A stretch of DNA of 40,069 nt from Cellvibrionales bacterium (GCA_024645065.1 JAHEGP010000003.1:1-40069); one strand, 5' to 3'; shown: positions 8,335-17,822, numbered from the stretch's first letter. Numbers and translations are program-made. The notes: generated by a model from the sequence alone, not told the origin.

Positions 8335-9308
8335 TCCCATTCGATGATTTTTACCGGGAACTTGAGACCACCCCCCTCAAAACCGGGATCCCCCGCTTCA
8401 GAGACGCAATAGACCGCCGTTACAGCCATCGAATACACGGCGATCATCACAAATGGCTGAAGGCTTATCGAGAATTGCCGGCGCTGGCCGCCGATACCGT
8501 TGCCCTCGATAGCGATACTGTCTCGGCCTTCCGTCGCCAGGCTTTGCTGCCGGCAGAGCAACGGCAGCTGGAAGGCGCCCTGCAGCAACTGCACCCCTGG
8601 CGTAAAGGCCCCTATCAGTTGTTTGATGTCGTCATCGATACCGAATGGCGCTCGGATTGGAAATGGCGCCGCCTGGCACCTCACATCAGCTCGCTTCAAG
8701 GGCGCATGGTTCTCGATGTCGGTTGCGGCAGCGGCTATCACTGCTGGCGTATGGCCGGGGCCGGGGCTCGTCTGGTGGTGGGAATCGACCCATCGCAGAA
8801 GTTCCTGTTCCAGTTCCAGGCCATAAAAAAGTACCTCGGACGGCAGCCGGTCTTCTATCTGCCGCTGCGAAGCGAAGACTTGCCGCCGGCGCTCGGGCGC
8901 TTCGATACTGTTTTCAGCATGGGTGTGCTGTACCATCGCCGCTCACCGTTCGAGCACCTGGAGGAACTGCGCGGGGCGCTGAGACCAGGCGGTGAATTGG
9001 TACTGGAGACGCTGGTGACCGAGGGCGCCCGACACCAGGTGTTGGTGCCCGGCGAGCGCTATGCGCAGATGCGAAACGTCTGGTTCATACCCAGCGCTGC
9101 AGAACTATTGCACTGGCTTGCTCGCGCCGGCTTCCGCGAACCGCGTCTGGTCGACAGTAACAGGACTACGACCGACGAACAGCGCAGTACACCCTGGATG
9201 CGCTTTCACTCCCTGGAAAACTTTTTGGATCCCGCTGACCCCGGTCGCACCATAGAGGGGTATCCTGCCCCCCATCGGGCGTGTTTTATAGCACGTCGCC
9301 CGCCATGA
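8331..9308 (+). CDS. cmoB: tRNA U34 carboxymethyltransferase CmoB
   Basis: 325 residues from the ATG at 8331, which shares bases with the cmoA stop codon. The track's start 33 bases earlier lies inside cmoA and is unlikely. The N-terminal helical tRNA-binding region is followed by a SAM-type methyltransferase domain (MVLDVGCGSGYHCWRM, then GIDPSQKFLFQF and FSMGVLYHRRSPFEHL), and length matches the family. CmoB transfers the carboxymethyl group of carboxy-SAM to 5-hydroxyuridine-34, giving cmo5U and widening wobble decoding of family-box codons. A short imperfect hairpin (9304-9330) overlaps the stop codon without a T-tail. Confidence 0.95.
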   Translation: MIPFDDFYRELETTPLKTGIPRFRDAIDRRYSHRIHGDHHKWLKAYRELPALAADTVALDSDTVSAFRRQALLPAEQRQLEGALQQLHPWRKGPYQLFDVVIDTEWRSDWKWRRLAPHISSLQGRMVLDVGCGSGYHCWRMAGAGARLVVGIDPSQKFLFQFQAIKKYLGRQPVFYLPLRSEDLPPALGRFDTVFSMGVLYHRRSPFEHLEELRGALRPGGELVLETLVTEGARHQVLVPGERYAQMRNVWFIPSAAELLHWLARAGFREPRLVDSNRTTTDEQRSTPWMRFHSLENFLDPADPGRTIEGYPAPHRACFIARRPP

Positions 9309-9373
9309 GTGGCGAGCATTCCACCTCATGCAGCCCTGGTAAACCGACTGATCGCCAGCTACCGGCATTGAAC

Positions 9374-9432
9374 ACCCCTGATCCCGGCGCGCAACCGACA
9401 CTCCGGATACGCTTCAATGATACGTCAGGGGT
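9374..9432 (+). promoter_or_regulatory. Leader inverted repeat that would sequester the MipA-like gene's ribosome-binding site
   Basis: ACCCCTGA at 9374-9381 is the perfect reverse complement of TCAGGGGT at 9425-9432. The right arm contains AGGGG, the only purine-rich ribosome-binding site upstream of the TTG start at 9439. If the arms pair in the mRNA, the site is hidden. Pairing across 43 bases is possible but unproven, and an in-frame TGA at 9418-9420 lies between the arms. Confidence 0.4.
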
Positions 9433-9438
9433 TGCGGT

Positions 9439-10269
9439 TTGAAGCACCACGCCTCACTTTGCCTGATTTCGACGCTCGCCGGTGCTCCCTGTTGCTATGG
9501 CGACGGGCCGCCGCTAATGCCGCTTTGGGAGATAGGCGCCGGCCTGGCCTCGCTGGAACTGCCACAGTATATCGGCTCCGACCAGCGTACCCGCAGCACC
9601 ATTCCGATCCCCTACTTCGTCTATCGTGGCGAGTCTATCAAGATCAGCCGTGAAACCCTTAGCGGAAAAATATTTGAGCGCGCCGACCTGTTGATCGATC
9701 TCAGCGCAGACTTCAGCTTGCCGGTGGATAGCACCGAGAACCGCGCCAGGGAGGGTATGCCTGATATTGATTTCATTGCCGAGGTGGGCCCGGCCCTTCG
9801 CTACACCTTGCTGCGCAATGCTGCCGGACGCAGGACTTTCAGCCTGGAGATTCCACTGCGAATGGCACTGCAGTCTGACCTGCGCTACCTCGATTACGAG
9901 GGTTGGCGGGTAAACCCCCGATTTCGGGTACAGCGATATTCAGGTCCCTGGGCGCTGTCGGCCTGGGCTGGACTCTACTGGAATAGTGAGGGGTACAACG
10001 ATCTGTTCTACGGCGTCAGCGCGGATCAGGCGACCAGCCAACGCCCCGCCTACGCGGCGGATTCAGGCTATGGCGGCTGGGCCCTGTCTGCCAGCCTCTC
10101 CTACCGCCACAATAACTGGTGGGTTGGCGGATTTCTCCGCTGGTACGACATCAACGGCGCCAGTTTCGCCGACAGTCCCCTGACACTGGAAAGTAGTAGC
10201 GCAGGTTTCGGACTGGCGGCGGCCTGGATCTTCAAAAGCTCACCACAGAGCGTGCCGCGCTGGGAGTGA
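9439..10269 (+). CDS. MipA/OmpV family outer-membrane protein
   Basis: 276 residues. The start is TTG: an in-frame stop sits at 9418-9420 and no ATG or GTG follows before the coding signature begins. AGGGG lies about 8 bases upstream. A weak signal-like N-terminus (HASLCLISTLAGAPCC) leads into the family opening, WEIGAGLASLELPQYIGSDQ. Barrel-like repeats such as LPVDSTENRAREGMPDIDF, GPALRYTLL and SYRHNNWWVGGFLRWYDI fit MipA/OmpV, proteins linked in some species to a peptidoglycan synthesis scaffold (MipA) or to osmotic response (OmpV). The C-terminus (SVPRWE) lacks the usual terminal aromatic residue. A leader hairpin may control translation. Confidence 0.8.
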   Translation: MKHHASLCLISTLAGAPCCYGDGPPLMPLWEIGAGLASLELPQYIGSDQRTRSTIPIPYFVYRGESIKISRETLSGKIFERADLLIDLSADFSLPVDSTENRAREGMPDIDFIAEVGPALRYTLLRNAAGRRTFSLEIPLRMALQSDLRYLDYEGWRVNPRFRVQRYSGPWALSAWAGLYWNSEGYNDLFYGVSADQATSQRPAYAADSGYGGWALSASLSYRHNNWWVGGFLRWYDINGASFADSPLTLESSSAGFGLAAAWIFKSSPQSVPRWE

Positions 10270-10341
10270 TCACAGCGATGCCATGCCTTGAATGCGACAG
10301 CACACCGTTACCCCTTACCGGGCGTCGGCACTGAACACCCG

Positions 10342-10893
10342 CTAAACGTCGGCCAACGCGTATATCGCGCGACTGTTGCGCAGATAACCCTTGTAATCCA
10401 TACCCATACCGAACAGGTAGCGGTCAGGCAGTGTAAGCCCAACGACGTGCGGACTGTGTCGACCGCTTTTGCGCTCATGGCGCTTGTTAACCAGCACCAC
10501 CGAAAGCACCCGGCAGGCGCCCTGGGCCAGGCAATAATCCACAATGGCACCCAGGGTGATGCCCTCGTCAAAAATATCATCGACAACAATCACCGCCTTA
10601 CCCTGCAGGTCTTCCACCGGAAGAGCCTTCCAGGTCATTTCCGCTCCCCGCAGCCGCTGCTGGTAGCGGCTGGCATGAACATAATCAAGGCTGAGCTTAC
10701 CATTCAGGCGCCGGAGTAATTCTGACGCCACTATCAGGCCGCCATTCATTACGCACAACAGCACCGCCGGCTCCGGCAACCGGGCATTTTCGATCGCGAC
10801 GGCCATTTCATCCAAGGCTGTCGTCACCTGTTGCTCATCGGCAACGCAAATCGCGGAGCGCCGGACCTGATCCAGCTCTTCGACTATCGACAT
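10342..10893 (-). CDS. hpt: Hypoxanthine-guanine phosphoribosyltransferase
   Basis: 183 residues, the normal size for bacterial HPRT. The PRPP-binding signature is VIVVDDIFDEGITL (about residues 100-113), preceded by the family's VLLCVMNGGLIVASELLRR segment and followed by KRHERK, which contributes the base-binding lysine. It salvages hypoxanthine and guanine to IMP and GMP in the cytosol. It is the last gene of a minus-strand set, starting 6 bases after the MscS-type channel gene stops, so it is likely co-transcribed or coupled. The ribosome-binding site is weak, which fits coupling. Confidence 0.9.
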   Translation of the reverse strand: MSIVEELDQVRRSAICVADEQQVTTALDEMAVAIENARLPEPAVLLCVMNGGLIVASELLRRLNGKLSLDYVHASRYQQRLRGAEMTWKALPVEDLQGKAVIVVDDIFDEGITLGAIVDYCLAQGACRVLSVVLVNKRHERKSGRHSPHVVGLTLPDRYLFGMGMDYKGYLRNSRAIYALADV

Positions 10894-10899
10894 CCCGTT

Positions 10900-11958
10900 T
10901 TATTCCCTGGACTCGTTCTTGTAATCCTCGAACAGCTTCTTGATAGCCTCGAGGCGATTTTTGGTGTACCGGATTCGCATGGCCACGGGAGGACGATGCT
11001 CCCCTTCCAATGAGCTATGTTCCCGGGTGAGCTTTGCCAGCAACTGTTCCAGCATGCGCTTCTCCTTGCGCAGCTCCAAAAGGGCTTCTGCCATTTCCGC
11101 CTTGTCAAAAATTTTTCCCTCGGGAATGATTGATTCCTCTGGCGATTCTGCAACCGGTTGCTCTGCCGGAGGAATAAAGGGTGACGCCTCGTCAATGCGA
11201 CGCTGGTTCATAAAAGCAGGAGAGACGATTTCCATACCCCGGCCATGCAGGGTGTCCAGCATGTGCTTACGCAGGTTTGAGCGCGCGCTCAGCAGTTGCC
11301 TGGGTTCACTCAGAAAACCGGCGATCCGGTAGACCACCGAGTAATCCTGCAGATCGACAATCTGGACGAAGGGCTGTGTCAGATCAGCCTCGACGGCGGC
11401 ACTGATCAGCGCCTCCTCGATGTTTCGGCGCGAGATATCGTAGCCCAACGATACCGTCGCCGAGACGATGGTTCCCGAGGATCGAACGATGGTATAGGGG
11501 TTTGATATCAACGTGAGATTGGGCAAGGTGGTCAGGTCACCATCCTCGGTCTGGATCTCGGTATGCAGCAAGCCACGCTCGGTTACCCGACCAAAATGCT
11601 CTGCCAGACGCAGGAAATCTCCAAGCCGAAAATTTTCAACCGTACGCAGCATGACACCGGCCAGTGCGTTGGCAACAAAAGTCGTCGAGGAAAAAGTGAG
11701 CACTGCAGTCACCACCAGACCCAGCACCGTGATCAGTTGCCCCTGGGTGGCGTCATCCAGGGGCAAAACCAGCAACAACGCAAGCAGCCCCAGGAACAGC
11801 AAACCGATTTTGATGCCCTGGCGCATCAGTCGCAAATCCTTGTCGGTTTGGCGCATTCTCGCTGCCACCAGGTAATTGGTCAGCCCCATACCAACAAACA
11901 TCAGGGCTACAATCAGGAACGGCAGAACGAATGGTTTGATTTGAATTATAAAATCCAC
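10900..11958 (-). CDS. MscS-family mechanosensitive ion channel with C-terminal coiled coil
   Basis: 352 residues, GTG start. Three hydrophobic helices (about residues 8-30, 47-66 and 73-105) lead into the conserved channel/beta-domain segment FSSTTFVANALAGVMLRTVENFRLGD and then GDLTTLPNLTLISNPY, typical of MscS. An extended C-terminal region of about 80 residues (from AEMAEALLELRKEKRMLEQL) is charged and heptad-rich, as expected for a coiled coil, and is not part of the core channel. Such channels release solutes on hypo-osmotic shock at the inner membrane. It sits between an alpha/beta hydrolase gene (9-base gap) and hpt (6-base gap). Confidence 0.88.
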   Translation of the reverse strand: MDFIIQIKPFVLPFLIVALMFVGMGLTNYLVAARMRQTDKDLRLMRQGIKIGLLFLGLLALLLVLPLDDATQGQLITVLGLVVTAVLTFSSTTFVANALAGVMLRTVENFRLGDFLRLAEHFGRVTERGLLHTEIQTEDGDLTTLPNLTLISNPYTIVRSSGTIVSATVSLGYDISRRNIEEALISAAVEADLTQPFVQIVDLQDYSVVYRIAGFLSEPRQLLSARSNLRKHMLDTLHGRGMEIVSPAFMNQRRIDEASPFIPPAEQPVAESPEESIIPEGKIFDKAEMAEALLELRKEKRMLEQLLAKLTREHSSLEGEHRPPVAMRIRYTKNRLEAIKKLFEDYKNESRE

Positions 11959-11967
11959 TGTCAGTGC

Positions 11968-13131
11968 CTACCCCTGCTTGCGGCTGTTTTCAACCGTGAC
12001 GCCGGAAAACTCCCTTGGCATCACTTCGTAAAGGTAGTGTCTGGCAGTGGCGACTTCCAGCGCGGTGCGCGCAAAATGCTGCTGCAGAAACTGTGATACC
12101 GCCAGCACCGTCATACGTTGCTGCAGCACCGGATTGATCGCCGTCGATAATTCACCCGAGCAGGGGCGGACAGGTTCTATAGCGCTGATACCATCGGCAG
12201 AGTCACCAAGCAACTGATCCCAGCCCTGTGGCAGGGTTTGCCGTTCCAGCAGGCTCAGTACATAGCGACAGACAAGGGCATCGGGATTGTCAAGCCAGCG
12301 TGTATAGCGGGACAAACCGCTGAAACCGCTATGGGAACCGTTTGCCAGTGTCACCAGGGTAACATCAGGGGCTTTGCTCAGCAGAGGGGCTGCGTTGTCC
12401 TGGTAATCCACCAGCGCATCACCCGGTGTCGCCACTACCAGCAGCGGCACCTGCGACGAGCTGAAGAACCCGGGGCCCAGCATGGACGATGGACCGGCTA
12501 TCGAAATCGCCAATTGCAAGCGCTCATCACGCCAGCGGGGATGGTAAGCCGACAGGGTGCTGGTCAAACCGCCCAGCGAAATGCCCATCGCCGCGATTCG
12601 CCCGGCATCCACTCGTTCAAAAAATGGCGAATCCGGATCCCTGTCCCAGGCGAGCAGAGTATCGAGCAGGAAGCTGATGTCTCCCGGCTGGTTGACGACA
12701 TCCGCCAGGCGAGCCCCACCGGGCGCAAAGAATCGGGTCAATGGATAATCGGCCGCCACCACAAGGTAACCCTGGCGGGCCATATACGCTGCGAGATAAG
12801 CGCCACTGAGCTTATTCGCGGCATAGCCGTGGCTATAGACGAGCAAAGGGTGGCGACCCGGTGCTACCCGGCCATTTTCAACTCTGGGAAACCAAACCCT
12901 GATATCCAACTCGCGATGATCAAGCCCGGGGAAGTCGCCATTGGCGCCGGTAGCCCTGCTGGTGTCAACCAGGTGGTAGTCGATGTCTCCAACCGTGTAA
13001 ATACCGCTTTGCATCAAGCGGCTACTCATGCTTTGGGCTGCCGGCTCCGCCGGCAGCCCGCTATAGCGAAACATGGCAAGCAGTAACCCGGCCAGCAAGC
13101 CGAGCAGCAGCGCTATGCGCCATCCGCTCAT
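11968..13131 (-). CDS. Alpha/beta hydrolase, PAF-acetylhydrolase/dienelactone hydrolase-like
   Basis: 387 residues. An N-terminal hydrophobic anchor or signal (WRIALLLGLLAGLLLAMF) suggests export or membrane tethering. The hydrolase fold shows the oxyanion-side segment LLVYSHGYAANK, the nucleophile elbow GISLGG and a late His (NGSHSGFSG) that could complete a Ser-Asp-His triad. The architecture resembles the PAF-acetylhydrolase group, which cleaves short or oxidised acyl esters, but the substrate is unknown. GGGAG lies 8 bases upstream of the ATG. It is the first gene of the minus-strand set with the MscS-type channel and hpt, and diverges from a diguanylate cyclase gene. Confidence 0.85.
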   Translation of the reverse strand: MSGWRIALLLGLLAGLLLAMFRYSGLPAEPAAQSMSSRLMQSGIYTVGDIDYHLVDTSRATGANGDFPGLDHRELDIRVWFPRVENGRVAPGRHPLLVYSHGYAANKLSGAYLAAYMARQGYLVVAADYPLTRFFAPGGARLADVVNQPGDISFLLDTLLAWDRDPDSPFFERVDAGRIAAMGISLGGLTSTLSAYHPRWRDERLQLAISIAGPSSMLGPGFFSSSQVPLLVVATPGDALVDYQDNAAPLLSKAPDVTLVTLANGSHSGFSGLSRYTRWLDNPDALVCRYVLSLLERQTLPQGWDQLLGDSADGISAIEPVRPCSGELSTAINPVLQQRMTVLAVSQFLQQHFARTALEVATARHYLYEVMPREFSGVTVENSRKQG

Positions 13132-13279
13132 GCGTGTTCTCCCTGATGTCGTTTCTGTTTGCGGCTGGTAAAATTACTTCCGAGGTGGCCTATCAGGCCT
13201 TTTCATCCTGGCAATTCGTCGCAAAACCACCCCCGGGCCGGGTTCCGGTGAATGCAAAACTGCCTCAAACGGAGAGTGT

Positions 13280-14905
13280 ATGCAGCGCTTGTCAAAAAAG
13301 ATAGCCCATGTGTACCTGGCGCTTGGCATCCTTTTTTCCGCTGCCATGGCCTGGCACCTGTATGGCCTGGAGACAGAAAAAATTGATCGACAATTTCGCC
13401 GCGAGATCGATCGGCATAGCGCCGCTATCGAGCAGCTGCTGGTACAGCATTACGAAATCGTGCACGGCCTGACCAACGCGCTAGGCCTGCTGCCGCAACC
13501 TGAGCCAGATTATTTCGCCCGGCTGTGCGCACCGGTAGAACGACGCCACCCCGTCATCAGGTCGCTGGCATGGTACTGGCATGTTGCCGGCTCCGACCGC
13601 AAGGAACTGGAACAACGCTTACGCCATAGCCATTCCAAGTTTGCCATTAAATCATTCGACAGCGCGGTGAATCCCACCAGGCTGGGCAGGGCAAGCGCAT
13701 TGCTTACCCGCTCCCCGGCGCAAAACTACCTGCCGATGATCGCAATTGTACCGCACGGCGATTCACGCTCTGCTTACCTGGGCCTCGACCTGTACAGCCT
13801 GCCTGCAATAGTGCCCGGGCTGGCCAGCGCCGCTGCGAACGACCGGATTTATGTATCAGGAGCCTATCGGCCTGCGGACAGCGATGCACTCAGCTTTGCC
13901 GCCTTTTACCCGGTCTATCGCTCGTTCCCCGGCGACCAGGAGCACGAATTCGTCGGCTTTGTGTCCGTCACTTTCGCCATCGAGTCACTGTTCGAGCAGG
14001 AGATGGAGAAAAACCTGGAGCACTGGGCGTTACGAATCGAAGCGCCCCATAACGTCGATGTCGACCCGGCTGTTTTCACAACCGGCCCAGCCCGCAAGCG
14101 TTTGGCCGAAAAGCACAGGTATCAACGTAAGATCTATGTCGGTGGCGACCGGTACTGGGATATGGAAGTTCGGCCGAGCGCAGCCTACATCGCGCAGCAA
14201 CGCAGCAATACTCCGCTTTGGGCGTTTCTGGGCGGCCTCGTATTCACCGGGGTTATCTATTACCTCTGGCTAAACCAGATATATCGTACCTACAATATCG
14301 AGCTCCTGGTGGCCAAGAGGACCGAGAAGCTGGCGCTGGCCAATAAGCGCCTGCGAGAGCTTTCACAGACCGATGCTCTCACTGGAGTTGCCAATCGGAG
14401 GTTGTTCGAGGAGCGCCTGCAGCAGGAATTCCTGCGCCTGCGACGCAGCAAAAAAACCTTGTCATTGATGATGATCGATGTCGACTATTTTAAATCCTAC
14501 AACGACTATTACGGACACCAGAAAGGCGATGAAACTCTTGAGCGTATTGCAAACTGCATCGCGGCAACGGTCAATCGCCCGGCCGACCTGGTAGCACGTT
14601 ACGGTGGCGAGGAGTTTATCGTGCTGCTGCCTGACACCGATGAAAGTGCGCTGGAGTTAGGTCGTGATATTCTCCGAGCGGTCAGGCAACTGAATATTCC
14701 CCATGCACGCTCCAAAAGCGCTGATCGGGTCACCGTCAGTATCGGCTTTGGTTATGCTCCGGCAAACCAGTTGCAAACCCCCAAGCAACTTGTCCTTGCC
14801 GCTGACCAGGCTATGTACTTCGCCAAAGCCTCGGGACGCAACTGCATCGCCAGCGCAGCGGCGAATACCGATGAGCTGAAACCCACTCTCTTCCCGGAAC
14901 ATTGA
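13280..14905 (+). CDS. Membrane diguanylate cyclase with CHASE-like periplasmic sensor
   Basis: 541 residues. Helix 1 (about residues 10-28) and helix 2 (about 310-331) bracket a periplasmic domain of roughly 280 residues with CHASE-like features (HPVIRSLAWYWHV, then ARKRLAEKHRYQRKIYVGG). The cytoplasmic GGDEF domain begins near DALTGVANRRLF (residue 365) and has the active-site signature GGEEF (442-446). The product-inhibition I-site RPAD (433-436) is spaced exactly five residues before it. It should make cyclic di-GMP from two GTP and be feedback-inhibited; no EAL domain is present. The ligand is unknown. GGAGAG lies just upstream of the ATG. It converges on a LysR gene. Confidence 0.92.
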   Translation: MQRLSKKIAHVYLALGILFSAAMAWHLYGLETEKIDRQFRREIDRHSAAIEQLLVQHYEIVHGLTNALGLLPQPEPDYFARLCAPVERRHPVIRSLAWYWHVAGSDRKELEQRLRHSHSKFAIKSFDSAVNPTRLGRASALLTRSPAQNYLPMIAIVPHGDSRSAYLGLDLYSLPAIVPGLASAAANDRIYVSGAYRPADSDALSFAAFYPVYRSFPGDQEHEFVGFVSVTFAIESLFEQEMEKNLEHWALRIEAPHNVDVDPAVFTTGPARKRLAEKHRYQRKIYVGGDRYWDMEVRPSAAYIAQQRSNTPLWAFLGGLVFTGVIYYLWLNQIYRTYNIELLVAKRTEKLALANKRLRELSQTDALTGVANRRLFEERLQQEFLRLRRSKKTLSLMMIDVDYFKSYNDYYGHQKGDETLERIANCIAATVNRPADLVARYGGEEFIVLLPDTDESALELGRDILRAVRQLNIPHARSKSADRVTVSIGFGYAPANQLQTPKQLVLAADQAMYFAKASGRNCIASAAANTDELKPTLFPEH

Positions 14906-14936
14906 CAGTCGCGACCAGCGCAGCGGCGTGGGCAGG

Positions 14937-15881
14937 CTAGATCTCCCCGGGCAAGCGGGCGCAGCTGATAACCAGTCTGCGAAACCATTGGTGCCCCGGA
15001 TTATGATGCAATAACGGACTCCAGATCATTTTCAATTCAAATGGCGGCACGGTGAACGGCGCTTCGCGAATTTGCAGGGATTGATCGCCACCCAGGGTTA
15101 GCGCCAGGCGGGTCGGCAGTGTCGCCACCAGGTCTGGCTGTTGCGCGATCCTGGCAGCCACACCGTAGTGACGTGTAAACACCACGATATGGCGCTCGTG
15201 ACCCAACTCGGCAAGCGCCTCATCAACTCGCCCCAGGCGCATCGACTCCTGGGGGTTGATGCCGACCCCCTGCCCCATGCCGGTCTTGCTGACCCAGATG
15301 TGACGAGCAGCCAGGTAGCTTGCGAGGCTGAAGTCTGAAGACAGCGGGTGTCGCTGGTTGAAGACACAGGAGAAGCTGTCGTGCCAGATGGTATTCTGGT
15401 GAAACGAATTCGGCATATGGTCGAAACGATTGATTGCCATATCGACGCGACCCTGTTCCAGGTCGGCAAAGCTGACATCACTCGGTGTCAGGATATCCAG
15501 AGCCACCCCCGGCGCCACATTCGCCAGATGCTGCAGTAATGCAGGCAAAAGGGTTGCCTCTCCGTAGTCACTGGCCATAATTCTGAACACCCGCTTGCTG
15601 GCCGCGGGATCAAACTCGGCCTGCGGTTGTACGGTTCGCTCTATGATGCCCAGAGCCTCGCGAATGGCGGGCTGCAGCGCCTCGGCACGCTCGGTCGGTT
15701 GCATACCGGCACTGGTTCTAACCAACAGAGGGTCATCGAACAGCTCCCGCAGTCGGCGCAAGCCATTGCTCATCGCCGGCTGGGTAATTCCCAGACGAGC
15801 CGCGGCCCGGCTTACATTACTCTCGGTCAGGAGCACGTCCAGATAGACCAGCAGGTTAAGATCCATGCGGGATATATTCAT
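14937..15881 (-). CDS. LysR-family transcriptional regulator
   Basis: 314 residues. The N-terminal winged helix-turn-helix reads DLNLLVYLDVLLTESNVSRAAARLGITQPAMSNGLRRL (described here in parts: the recognition helix is AARLGITQPAMSNGL). It is followed by a linker helix and a substrate-binding-like effector domain (FRIMASDYGEATLLPALL). The pattern resembles the NodD/DntR/LeuO-like branch, which often responds to aromatic compounds. A second in-frame ATG, five codons downstream (MDLNLL), is an alternative start. It diverges from aceK across about 220 bases, so aceK is one possible target; no clear T-N11-A site was identified. Confidence 0.9.
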   Translation of the reverse strand: MNISRMDLNLLVYLDVLLTESNVSRAAARLGITQPAMSNGLRRLRELFDDPLLVRTSAGMQPTERAEALQPAIREALGIIERTVQPQAEFDPAASKRVFRIMASDYGEATLLPALLQHLANVAPGVALDILTPSDVSFADLEQGRVDMAINRFDHMPNSFHQNTIWHDSFSCVFNQRHPLSSDFSLASYLAARHIWVSKTGMGQGVGINPQESMRLGRVDEALAELGHERHIVVFTRHYGVAARIAQQPDLVATLPTRLALTLGGDQSLQIREAPFTVPPFELKMIWSPLLHHNPGHQWFRRLVISCARLPGEI

Positions 15882-16100
15882 ACGCTAAATACCCATTGCC
15901 ATTATCATATACCGGAAGAATCTTACTGCATCACCCTCAGGGCGGCAGCAACTTTTATCCGGCGCGAAACCGCTGTGGAGACGTTCGGACGGACTATTGA
16001 CCTGCTCCGGAGCATTCTCGCCGCTAGCCATATTGTGTAAACTCGCCCGCTCATCTGCGCCTGAAGGCGTGGCCAGCGCCTGCACAGGGAAAAGCCCACC

Positions 16101-17822
16101 ATGTCCAGCTCCCATCGACTCGCCCGCACTGTACTGAATGGCTTTCACGCCATGTTTGCGGATTTCCAGAATATCACCCTGGGTGCAAAAGCCCGATTCG
16201 AGCAGCAGGACTGGCACGGCGTCCAGCAAGCCCAGGCTGATCGTTTGGAGGTCTATAAGTCCAAAGTCGACAAGCTGATGCCGATGCTCAACAGCATGGT
16301 CAACAACGAGCTGAATGACTTTGGGCTGTGGAAAGATATCAAGCGCCACTACCAGGTCCTGATCGCGCACCAGAACAATTTTGAAATTGCAGAGACCTTT
16401 TTCAACTCGATATTCTGCAAGGTCTTTGACCACCAGCAGATCACCGATGACTATGCTTTTGTCACTTCCTCACGCCAACGACCCACCGCTAATCTCGACG
16501 ACATGCTGTACAACAGCTACGCGATAAAAGCGGATTTTCGCCAGGTCATCACCACCATATTGCAGGACTACCGCTTTGCCGTGCCCTACCAGAACCTGCG
16601 CCAGGATGTGCGCAATGTCGCCCGGGAGGTGTATCGCGAGATAGTCCCCAAATACCAGGAGTCGCTGGACAATATTATCGTCGATGTCATGGACTCGGTG
16701 TTTTATCGCAACAAGGGTGCTTATCTCGTGGGCAGGATTTGCGTGCCCAACAGCCAGCCGATTCCCTTCGTATTACCCATCCTCCATGCCGGCGACGGTA
16801 CCCTGTATGTCGACACCCTGATTCATGACCCTGACGAGGTCAGTATTATATTTTCCTTCACCCGTGCCTATTTCATGGTGGATGCGCCCACTCCCGCCGC
16901 TATCGTGGCATTTCTCCATAGCCTGATGCCGCACAAGAAAATCTATGAGCTGTATGCCAGTTTCGGCTTTCGCAAGCATTCGAAAACAGAATTCTATCGG
17001 GACTTTGTCAATCACCTGCCAAACTCTGACGACTCATTTGTAGTGGCCCCCGGCATCAAGGGCATGGTCATGACGGTATTCACCCTGCCGTCCTACGACA
17101 TTGTATTCAAGCTGATCAAGGATCGGTTCACGCCGCCCAAGGAGGTCACCGCAGACATCGTCAGGGCCAAATATCGCCTGGTTACCCGCCACGACCGTGT
17201 GGGCCGCATGGCCGATACCCAGGAATTCAGTGGCTTTCGCTTTCCCCTTGACCGCTTCGATCCGCAGCTGTTGCGGGACCTGCAGGAGGAAGCCGGTTCG
17301 CTGCTTGAGATCGGCGAGCGCGAAATCACCATCAAGCACCTCTACACCGAGCGCAGGATGACGCCTCTCAATCTTTACCTGCGCAGCGCCAACGATCAGG
17401 AAATTGCCAATGTCATGGACGAGTACGGCAACGCCATCAAACAGCTGGCAGCAGCCAATATATTCCCCGGTGATATGCTGTTGAAAAATTTTGGCGTGAC
17501 TCGCCATGGCAGGGTGGTGTTCTACGACTACGACGAGATCTGCCACATTACCGAGTGCAATTTTCGCAGGATTCCCGAAGCCAAAACCGAAGAACAGGAG
17601 ATGGCATCGCAGCCCTGGTATGATGTTGGCCCCTTCGACGTTTTCCCGGAGGAGTTTCGCTTGTTTTTTTCCGGCAACCCGAAGGCACGCCGGGCGTTCG
17701 ACTGCCTCCACAGTGATCTCTACGAGGCCGAATTCTGGCAAAGCCTCAAGCGGCAGATCGAGGAGGGTAAGGTCGTGGATGTGTTTCCTTACCGTCGCAA
17801 GCGGCGCTTCGATCAGAACTGA
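16101..17822 (+). CDS. aceK: Isocitrate dehydrogenase kinase/phosphatase AceK
   Basis: 573 residues, full length for AceK. The N-terminal regulatory region carries the family's QQDWHGVQQAQADRLEVYKS segment. The kinase-like domain shows the nucleotide-binding stretch VAPGIKGMVMTVFTLPSYD (about residues 313-331), then the lysine-containing VFKLIKDRF and the family segment LKNFGVTRHGRVVFYDYDE near the C-terminus. AceK phosphorylates and dephosphorylates isocitrate dehydrogenase, steering isocitrate between the TCA cycle and the glyoxylate shunt. In E. coli it follows aceBA; here those genes are absent from both sides. TAAACT (16038-16043) is a weak -10 candidate. The XRE regulator follows 54 bases later. 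Confidence 0.96.
   Translation: MSSSHRLARTVLNGFHAMFADFQNITLGAKARFEQQDWHGVQQAQADRLEVYKSKVDKLMPMLNSMVNNELNDFGLWKDIKRHYQVLIAHQNNFEIAETFFNSIFCKVFDHQQITDDYAFVTSSRQRPTANLDDMLYNSYAIKADFRQVITTILQDYRFAVPYQNLRQDVRNVAREVYREIVPKYQESLDNIIVDVMDSVFYRNKGAYLVGRICVPNSQPIPFVLPILHAGDGTLYVDTLIHDPDEVSIIFSFTRAYFMVDAPTPAAIVAFLHSLMPHKKIYELYASFGFRKHSKTEFYRDFVNHLPNSDDSFVVAPGIKGMVMTVFTLPSYDIVFKLIKDRFTPPKEVTADIVRAKYRLVTRHDRVGRMADTQEFSGFRFPLDRFDPQLLRDLQEEAGSLLEIGEREITIKHLYTERRMTPLNLYLRSANDQEIANVMDEYGNAIKQLAAANIFPGDMLLKNFGVTRHGRVVFYDYDEICHITECNFRRIPEAKTEEQEMASQPWYDVGPFDVFPEEFRLFFSGNPKARRAFDCLHSDLYEAEFWQSLKRQIEEGKVVDVFPYRRKRRFDQN

Noticed and set aside
9304-9330. Imperfect hairpin CATGAGTGG...CCACCTCATG over the cmoB stop
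   Set aside because: It contains a bulge and has no T-tail, so it cannot be called a terminator.
13186-13207. GGCCT-ATC-AGGCC followed by TTTT, terminator-like
   Set aside because: The stem is only five base pairs and lies in a divergent promoter region, upstream of both flanking genes, where no transcript needs to end.
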